Assembly: GCF_902459565.1 (NCBI RefSeq)
Contig: NZ_CABPSN010000011.1
Coordinates: 1-64,000, forward strand
Length of the DNA stretch: 64,000 bases
Direction of reading: 5' to 3'
Source: Pandoraea aquatica
GTDB taxonomy: Bacteria; Pseudomonadota; Gammaproteobacteria; Burkholderiales; Burkholderiaceae
Under the pieces are notes generated by a model, which was not told the origin of the DNA, ran no database searches, and saw only the letters and a program-made list of their open reading frames with translations. Each line of letters starts with the position of its first letter. Position 1 is the stretch's first letter. The translations under genes and the position numbers were made by a program. Of this stretch, positions 59,176 to 64,000 are shown piece by piece.

Positions 59176-59571
59176 ATGAGCATGAGCGATCCTATCGCCG
59201 ATATGCTGACTCGCATCCGCAACGCTCAGATGGTTGAGAAGGCATCGGTGAAGATGCCCTCGTCCAAGCTGAAGGTCTCGATCGCCAAGGTCCTCAAGGA
59301 CGAAGGCTACATCGAAGACTTCGCGGTTGAAGCAGAAGAAACCAAGCCGGTGCTGAACATCGCACTGAAGTACTACGCTGGCCGTCCGGTGATCGAGCGC
59401 CTCGAGCGCGTTTCGCGCCCGGGTCTGCGTGTGTACAAGAGCCGCAACGACATCCCGCAGGTCATGAATGGCCTGGGCGTTGCAATCGTCTCGACCCCGA
59501 AGGGCGTGATGACGGATCGCAAAGCACGCGCCACTGGCGTGGGCGGCGAAGTCATCTGCTACGTGGCCTAA
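59176..59571 (+). CDS. rpsH: 30S ribosomal protein S8
   Basis: Central 16S-binding protein and, in E. coli, the spc operon repressor. The 131 residues begin [18 protein letters not shown] and end with the signature area [32 protein letters not shown] precedes the ATG. Confidence 0.98.
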   Translation: MSMSDPIADMLTRIRNAQMVEKASVKMPSSKLKVSIAKVLKDEGYIEDFAVEAEETKPVLNIALKYYAGRPVIERLERVSRPGLRVYKSRNDIPQVMNGLGVAIVSTPKGVMTDRKARATGVGGEVICYVA

Positions 59572-59586
59572 CCGAGGAGAGTTGAA

Positions 59587-60120
59587 ATGTCTCGAGTAGG
59601 TAAGAGTCCCATTGCACTGCCGAAGGGCGTTGAAGCAACGCTGGCTGGCAATGTGCTGACGGTCAAGGGTGCCCTGGGTTCGCTGACCCGCGGCGTGAAC
59701 GTCCTTGTGAACGTCAAGATTGAAGACGGCACCATCACCTTCGCCCCGGCCGACGAAAGCCGTGAAGCGAATGCGCTGTATGGTACGGAACGTGCACTGG
59801 TCAACAATATGGTGACCGGTGTGAGCAAGGGTTTCGAAAAGAAGCTGCAACTCGTTGGCGTGGGTTACCGTGCCAAGGCTGAAGGTAACAACCTGAAGCT
59901 CGAGCTGGGTTTCTCGCACGATGTTGTGCATGCCATGCCGGAAGGCGTGAAGGCAGAGACCCCCACGCAGACTGAGATCATCATCAAGGGCGTTGATAAG
60001 CAACGCATCGGACAAGTGGCTGCGGAAGTTCGCGGTTACCGTCCGCCCGAGCCCTACAAGGGTAAGGGTGTCCGCTATGCGGACGAGACGGTGATCCTCA
60101 AGGAAACCAAGAAGAAGTAA
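59587..60120 (+). CDS. rplF: 50S ribosomal protein L6
   Basis: Near the factor-binding site. The 177 residues are two repeated folds: [20 protein letters not shown] and [21 protein letters not shown], with the C-terminal signature [23 protein letters not shown] precedes the ATG. Confidence 0.98.
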   Translation: MSRVGKSPIALPKGVEATLAGNVLTVKGALGSLTRGVNVLVNVKIEDGTITFAPADESREANALYGTERALVNNMVTGVSKGFEKKLQLVGVGYRAKAEGNNLKLELGFSHDVVHAMPEGVKAETPTQTEIIIKGVDKQRIGQVAAEVRGYRPPEPYKGKGVRYADETVILKETKKK

Positions 60121-60131
60121 GGGTGCGAAAC

Positions 60132-60497
60132 ATGGACAAGAAACAATCACGTGTGCGCCGCGCTCGCCAGACTCGTATCAAGCTGGCAGCTCAGAAGGTG
60201 CATCGCCTTTCCGTGCATCGCACCAACGTGCACATTTACGCGCAAGTTTTCTCGGAAGACGGCACGCAAGTGCTGGCCAGCGCTTCGACGCTGGAAGCCG
60301 AAGTGCGCAAGGAACTGGGCGACAAGGAAGGCAAGGGTGGCAACGCTGCCGCTGCTGCGTTGATCGGTCGTCGTATCGCCGAAAAGGCGAAGGCTGCCGG
60401 CATCGAAAGCGTGTCTTTCGACCGCTCGGGCTTCCGCTATCACGGTCGCGTTAAGGCTCTCGCCGACGCAGCCCGTGAAGCCGGCCTCAAGTTCTAA
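60132..60497 (+). CDS. rplR: 50S ribosomal protein L18
   Basis: 5S rRNA-binding protein, 121 residues: [39 protein letters not shown], and the C-terminal [26 protein letters not shown]. The ATG at 60132 was preferred to a GTG at 60123 because it gives the usual length. Confidence 0.97.
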   Translation: MDKKQSRVRRARQTRIKLAAQKVHRLSVHRTNVHIYAQVFSEDGTQVLASASTLEAEVRKELGDKEGKGGNAAAAALIGRRIAEKAKAAGIESVSFDRSGFRYHGRVKALADAAREAGLKF

Positions 60498-60510
60498 GTA
60501 AGGATCCGTC

Positions 60511-61029
60511 ATGGCAAAGATGCAAGCGAAAGTTCAGGCTGACGAACGCGACGACGGCCTTCGCGAGAAGATGATCGCGGTCAATCGTGTCACGAAGGTT
60601 GTGAAGGGTGGCCGTATTCTCGGTTTTGCCGCGTTGACCGTGGTTGGTGACGGCGATGGCCGCATCGGCATGGGCAAGGGCAAGGCGAAGGAAGTCCCGG
60701 TTGCCGTTCAAAAGGCAATGGAACAAGCCCGCCGCAATATGTTCAAGGTTGCTCTGAAGAACGGCACCCTTCAACACAACGTTCTCGGCCAGCATGGCGC
60801 CTCGCGCGTCCTGATGTCGCCGGCGAAGGACGGTACTGGCGTGATCGCCGGTGGCCCGATGCGCGCGGTGTTCGAGGTGATGGGCGTGACCAACGTGGTG
60901 ACGAAGAGCCTTGGCTCGACGAACCCGTACAACCTGGTCCGCGCCACGCTCGACGGCCTGAAGAAACAATCGACTCCTGCTGACATCGCCGCTAAGCGTG
61001 GCAAGTCGGTGGAAGAGATCCTCGGCTAA
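60511..61029 (+). CDS. rpsE: 30S ribosomal protein S5
   Basis: Fidelity and mRNA-entry protein, 172 residues: [49 protein letters not shown] and [22 protein letters not shown]. The start has AAGGA upstream. Confidence 0.98.
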   Translation: MAKMQAKVQADERDDGLREKMIAVNRVTKVVKGGRILGFAALTVVGDGDGRIGMGKGKAKEVPVAVQKAMEQARRNMFKVALKNGTLQHNVLGQHGASRVLMSPAKDGTGVIAGGPMRAVFEVMGVTNVVTKSLGSTNPYNLVRATLDGLKKQSTPADIAAKRGKSVEEILG

Positions 61030-61040
61030 GGGTGATCAAT

Positions 61041-61223
61041 ATGTCGCAGCAAACTGTGAAAGTTAAGCTGGTCAAGAGCCTGATCGGTACGCGCGAAGAA
61101 CATCGCGCCACCGTGAAGGGCCTCGGCCTGCGTCGCCTCAATTCGGTCAGCGAGTTGCAGGATACGCCCGCTGTGCGGGGCATGATCAACAAGGTCTCGT
61201 ACCTTGTGAAGATCGTCGACTGA
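61041..61223 (+). CDS. rpmD: 50S ribosomal protein L30
   Basis: 60 residues: [41 protein letters not shown]. The ATG at 61041 was preferred to the GTG at 61032, matching the family N terminus. It lies 11 nt after rpsE. Confidence 0.96.
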   Translation: MSQQTVKVKLVKSLIGTREEHRATVKGLGLRRLNSVSELQDTPAVRGMINKVSYLVKIVD

Positions 61224-61234
61224 GCGAGGGCAAA

Positions 61235-61669
61235 ATGGAATTGAATTCGATTAAGCCGGCAGAAGGCGCCAAGCACGCCAAGCGCCGCGTCGGCCGTGGC
61301 ATCGGTTCGGGTCTGGGTAAAACCGCCGGCCGTGGTCACAAGGGTCAGAAGTCGCGTTCGGGTGGCTTCCACAAGGTGGGCTTCGAAGGCGGTCAAATGC
61401 CGCTGCAACGTCGTCTGCCGAAGCGTGGTTTCAAGTCGCTGACGCGTCGTTTCGTGGGCGAAGTTCGCCTGTCGGACCTGAACAACCTGCCGGTCGACGA
61501 GATCGATCTGTTGGTTCTGAAGCAGGCCGGTCTGGTGAGCGAGCTGTCGCTTTCGGCCAAGATCATCGCCGCTGGCGAGATCACCCGCAAGGTCGTTGTG
61601 AAGGGTCTGGGCGTCACCAAGGGTGCGCTCACGGCAATTCAAGCGGCTGGCGGTTCGGTCGCAGAGTAA
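61235..61669 (+). CDS. rplO: 50S ribosomal protein L15
   Basis: Late assembly protein, 144 residues: [20 protein letters not shown], the Gly-rich [18 protein letters not shown], and [20 protein letters not shown]. The next gene, secY, starts 23 nt downstream. Confidence 0.97.
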   Translation: MELNSIKPAEGAKHAKRRVGRGIGSGLGKTAGRGHKGQKSRSGGFHKVGFEGGQMPLQRRLPKRGFKSLTRRFVGEVRLSDLNNLPVDEIDLLVLKQAGLVSELSLSAKIIAAGEITRKVVVKGLGVTKGALTAIQAAGGSVAE

Positions 61670-61692
61670 GTTAGGACACCCCGGAGCCATCA

Positions 61693-63030
61693 TTGGCCAA
61701 GTCTCCTAATCTCGCTAAGCCTGGTACGCAGGGCCCGAAGTATGCGGATCTGCGCCGGCGGCTGGTTTTCTTGCTGCTGGCGTTGATCGTCTACCGTATT
61801 GGTGCGCATATCCCGGTGCCGGGCATCGACCCCGATCAGCTGGCGCAGTTGTTCCAGCGCCAGTCGGGCGGGATCCTGGGCATGTTCAACATGTTCTCTG
61901 GCGGTGCGTTGTCGCGTTTCACGATCTTCGCGCTGGGGATCATGCCGTACATTTCGGCGTCGATCATCATGCAGTTGCTGGCGATGGTTTCGCCTCAACT
62001 GGAAGCATTGCGTAAGGAAGGCCAGGCCGGACAACGCAAGATCACGCAGTACACCCGGTATTTCACGGTGGTGCTTGCGCTCTTCCAGGCAGCTGCAATC
62101 GCGGTGACGTTGGAGAGCGAGCCGGGGCTCGTCGTCGATCCGGGCATGCTGTTCCGCCTGACGACGGTGATCACGCTCGTGACCGGCACGATGTTCCTGA
62201 TGTGGCTTGGTGAGCAGATCACCGAACGCGGTCTCGGTAACGGCATTTCGATCATCATCTTCGGCGGTATTGCGGCAGGTTTGCCGAACGCTGTGGGTGG
62301 TTTGTTCGAGTTGGTCGGTACCGGTTCGATCGGTCCGTTCTCGGCGATCGTGATCTGTGCCCTGGTGGTGCTCGTGACGTTCTTCGTCGTTTTCGTCGAA
62401 CGTGGTCAACGCAAGATTCTGGTCAACTACGCGAAGCGTCAGGTCGGCAACAAGGTGTACGGTGGTCAGGCTTCGCACCTGCCGCTCAAGCTGAATATGG
62501 CAGGCGTGATTCCGCCGATCTTTGCATCGTCGATCATCCTGTTCCCGGCAACGATCGCGAATTGGTTCGGCGCAGGTGATAACGCGCGCTGGCTCAAGGA
62601 TATCGCGGCGAAGTTGTCGCCGGGTCAGCCGATCTACGTGATGCTCTACGCACTGGCGATCGTGTTCTTCTGCTTCTTCTACACCGCTCTGGTGTTTAAC
62701 AGCAAGGAGACCGCCGAGAACCTGAAGAAGAGCGGAGCGTTTGTTCCGGGTATCCGCCCGGGCGACCAGACCGCGCGTTATATCGATAAGATCCTGACGC
62801 GATTGACACTGGCCGGTGCAGCTTACGTCACCTTGGTGTGTTTGCTGCCTGAGTTCCTGGTGTTGCGCTGGAATGTCCCGTTCTACTTCGGTGGAACCTC
62901 ACTGCTGATTATCGTGGTGGTGACGATGGACTTCATGGCGCAAGTGCAGTCGTATGTGATGTCGCAACAATATGAGTCGCTGCTCCGCAAAGCGAATTTC
63001 AAGGGCGGCAATAACATGACGCTTCGCTGA
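61693..63030 (+). CDS. secY: Preprotein translocase subunit SecY
   Basis: Central channel of the Sec translocase, 445 residues and ten transmembrane segments. It contains [23 protein letters not shown], the plug region [44 protein letters not shown] and LVVLRWN-like C-terminal helices. The start is TTG; GGAG lies 6 nt before it and no ATG or GTG fits the conserved N terminus. Confidence 0.97.
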   Translation: MAKSPNLAKPGTQGPKYADLRRRLVFLLLALIVYRIGAHIPVPGIDPDQLAQLFQRQSGGILGMFNMFSGGALSRFTIFALGIMPYISASIIMQLLAMVSPQLEALRKEGQAGQRKITQYTRYFTVVLALFQAAAIAVTLESEPGLVVDPGMLFRLTTVITLVTGTMFLMWLGEQITERGLGNGISIIIFGGIAAGLPNAVGGLFELVGTGSIGPFSAIVICALVVLVTFFVVFVERGQRKILVNYAKRQVGNKVYGGQASHLPLKLNMAGVIPPIFASSIILFPATIANWFGAGDNARWLKDIAAKLSPGQPIYVMLYALAIVFFCFFYTALVFNSKETAENLKKSGAFVPGIRPGDQTARYIDKILTRLTLAGAAYVTLVCLLPEFLVLRWNVPFYFGGTSLLIIVVVTMDFMAQVQSYVMSQQYESLLRKANFKGGNNMTLR

Positions 63031-63042
63031 TCATCCAGGATC

Positions 63043-63261
63043 ATGTCGAAAGACGACGTTATTCAAATGCAGGGTGAGGTCGTTGAAAACCTCCCCAATG
63101 CCACCTTCCGGGTAAAGCTGGAAAATGGCCATGTAGTACTCGGACATATTTCCGGCAAGATGCGGATGCATTACATCCGCATCCTTCCCGGAGATAAGGT
63201 GACGGTAGAGTTGACGCCCTACGATCTGTCGCGTGCGCGGATCGTCTTCCGGGCGAAGTGA
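63043..63261 (+). CDS. infA: Translation initiation factor IF-1
   Basis: Single S1/OB-fold domain of 72 residues that blocks the A site during initiation: [48 protein letters not shown]. It lies between secY and rpmJ, where betaproteobacteria often carry infA. Confidence 0.97.
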   Translation: MSKDDVIQMQGEVVENLPNATFRVKLENGHVVLGHISGKMRMHYIRILPGDKVTVELTPYDLSRARIVFRAK

Positions 63262-63280
63262 TTAGAGAGAGGGAATTGTC

Positions 63281-63397
63281 ATGAAAGTTTTGGCATCTGT
63301 TAAGTGCATCTGCCGCAATTGCAAGTTTGTGAAGCGCAAAGGCGTGCTGCGCGTGATCTGCAGCTCGGATCCGCGCCACAAGCAACGTCAGGGCTAA
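63281..63397 (+). CDS. rpmJ: 50S ribosomal protein L36
   Basis: A 38-residue protein that starts [20 protein letters not shown] and ends HKQRQG. Cys11, Cys14, Cys27 and His33 form the zinc site of the C+ type. GAGGGAA precedes the ATG at 63281. It sits between infA and rpsM, its usual place. Confidence 0.97.
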   Translation: MKVLASVKCICRNCKFVKRKGVLRVICSSDPRHKQRQG

Positions 63398-63432
63398 TCG
63401 GCCTTTAACGCTATTTAGTTGGGGAATTACGA

Positions 63433-63798
63433 ATGGCTCGTATCGCAGGGGTTAACATCCCGAACCACCAGCACACTGTCATTGGCCTGACGGCTATTTA
63501 CGGTGTCGGTCGCACGCGCGCTCGCCAGATTTGCGACGCAGCCGGTGTGGCTCACTCGAAGAAGGTCAAGGACCTCGACGACGCTGATCTCGAAAAGCTG
63601 CGTGATCAAGTTGGTCAACTGACGGTTGAGGGTGACCTTCGCCGTGAGACGACCATGAGCATCAAGCGCCTGATGGACCTGGGCTGCTATCGTGGTATGC
63701 GTCACCGCAAGGGCTTGCCGCTTCGCGGTCAGCGCACCCGTACCAATGCGCGTACCCGTAAGGGCCCGCGTAAGGCCGGCGTCTCGCTGAAGAAGTAA
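63433..63798 (+). CDS. rpsM: 30S ribosomal protein S13
   Basis: 30S head protein contacting L5 and P-site tRNA, 121 residues: [29 protein letters not shown] and the C-terminal signature [27 protein letters not shown]. It starts 35 nt after rpmJ. Confidence 0.98.
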   Translation: MARIAGVNIPNHQHTVIGLTAIYGVGRTRARQICDAAGVAHSKKVKDLDDADLEKLRDQVGQLTVEGDLRRETTMSIKRLMDLGCYRGMRHRKGLPLRGQRTRTNARTRKGPRKAGVSLKK

Positions 63799-63815
63799 CC
63801 AGAGGATAGGAACTC

Positions 63816-64000
63816 ATGGCTAAGCAACAGAACAACGCCGCTTCGCAGCGCGTTCGCAAGAAGGTCAAGAAGAGCGTTGCCGAAGGCGTCGTGCACGTCC
63901 ACGCTTCGTTCAACAACACCATCATCACGATCACCGATCGTCAGGGCAATGCGCTGGCATGGGCGACGTCGGGTGGCCAGGGCTTCAAGGGTTCGCGTAA
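63816..64000 (+). CDS. rpsK: 30S ribosomal protein S11 (cut by window end)
   Basis: The first 61 codons are present: [57 protein letters not shown]. The platform protein is normally about 130 residues, so roughly half lies beyond the window. AGAGGAT precedes the ATG. Confidence 0.96.
   Translation, partial: MAKQQNNAASQRVRKKVKKSVAEGVVHVHASFNNTIITITDRQGNALAWATSGGQGFKGSR

Overview
The window reads as a chromosomal segment of a high-GC betaproteobacterium of the family Burkholderiaceae. A Pandoraea-like genome is my best guess. This rests on gene order (rrn operon, Tyr-Gly-Thr tRNAs-tuf, Trp tRNA-secE-nusG-rplKAJL-rpoBC, then rpsL-rpsG-fusA-tuf-rpsJ and the S10/spc operons), on the protein sequences and on GC-rich codon use. 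No 16S gene lies inside, so the genus is inference.

Layout. 1-171: 3' end of an rRNA operon (5S and terminator). 172-2260: a 1.3 kb gene-free stretch with degenerate repeats, then a lone family-25 glycosyltransferase. 2379-16658: the translation/transcription block (three tRNAs, tuf copy 1, tRNA-Trp, secE, nusG, rplK, rplA, rplJ, rplL, rpoB, rpoC) with several clear hairpins. 16795-47049: about 30 kb of accessory genes inserted between rpoC and rpsL, positions that are close together in many bacteria. 47275-64000: promoter, rpsL, rpsG, fusA, tuf copy 2, rpsJ, then rplC to rpsK (cut by the window end), including secY, infA and rpmJ.

The accessory interval holds: a GDP-mannose precursor gene (manC type); a 1041-residue protein that looks like a secreted multidomain toxin (DNRP/PIQR-type leader, possible ADP-ribosyltransferase-like segment, degenerate Fic motif, acidic/basic nuclear-like tail); a FecA-like TonB receptor with a good Fur box; a homoprotocatechuate meta-cleavage operon (hpaH-hpaI-hpaE-hpaD-hpaG plus a ketopantoate-reductase-like gene); an MFS permease and aromatic aminotransferase facing a LysR regulator; a 1153-residue autotransporter; small exported proteins; DUF302, dienelactone hydrolase, DUF4148 and HemJ/CopD-like genes; an AraC regulator overlapping a HAD phosphatase; two tandem paralogues of an unrecognised family; and a MocR regulator.

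How they may work together: the hpa operon and the aminotransferase/LysR intergenic region share a 20-bp sequence with a single mismatch. This suggests one regulator controls aromatic amino-acid transamination and ring cleavage together. The most interesting protein is the toxin candidate at 18337-21462. The most interesting DNA signal is a perfect 14-bp-arm palindrome enclosing the -10 box of the rplN promoter at 57371-57404.
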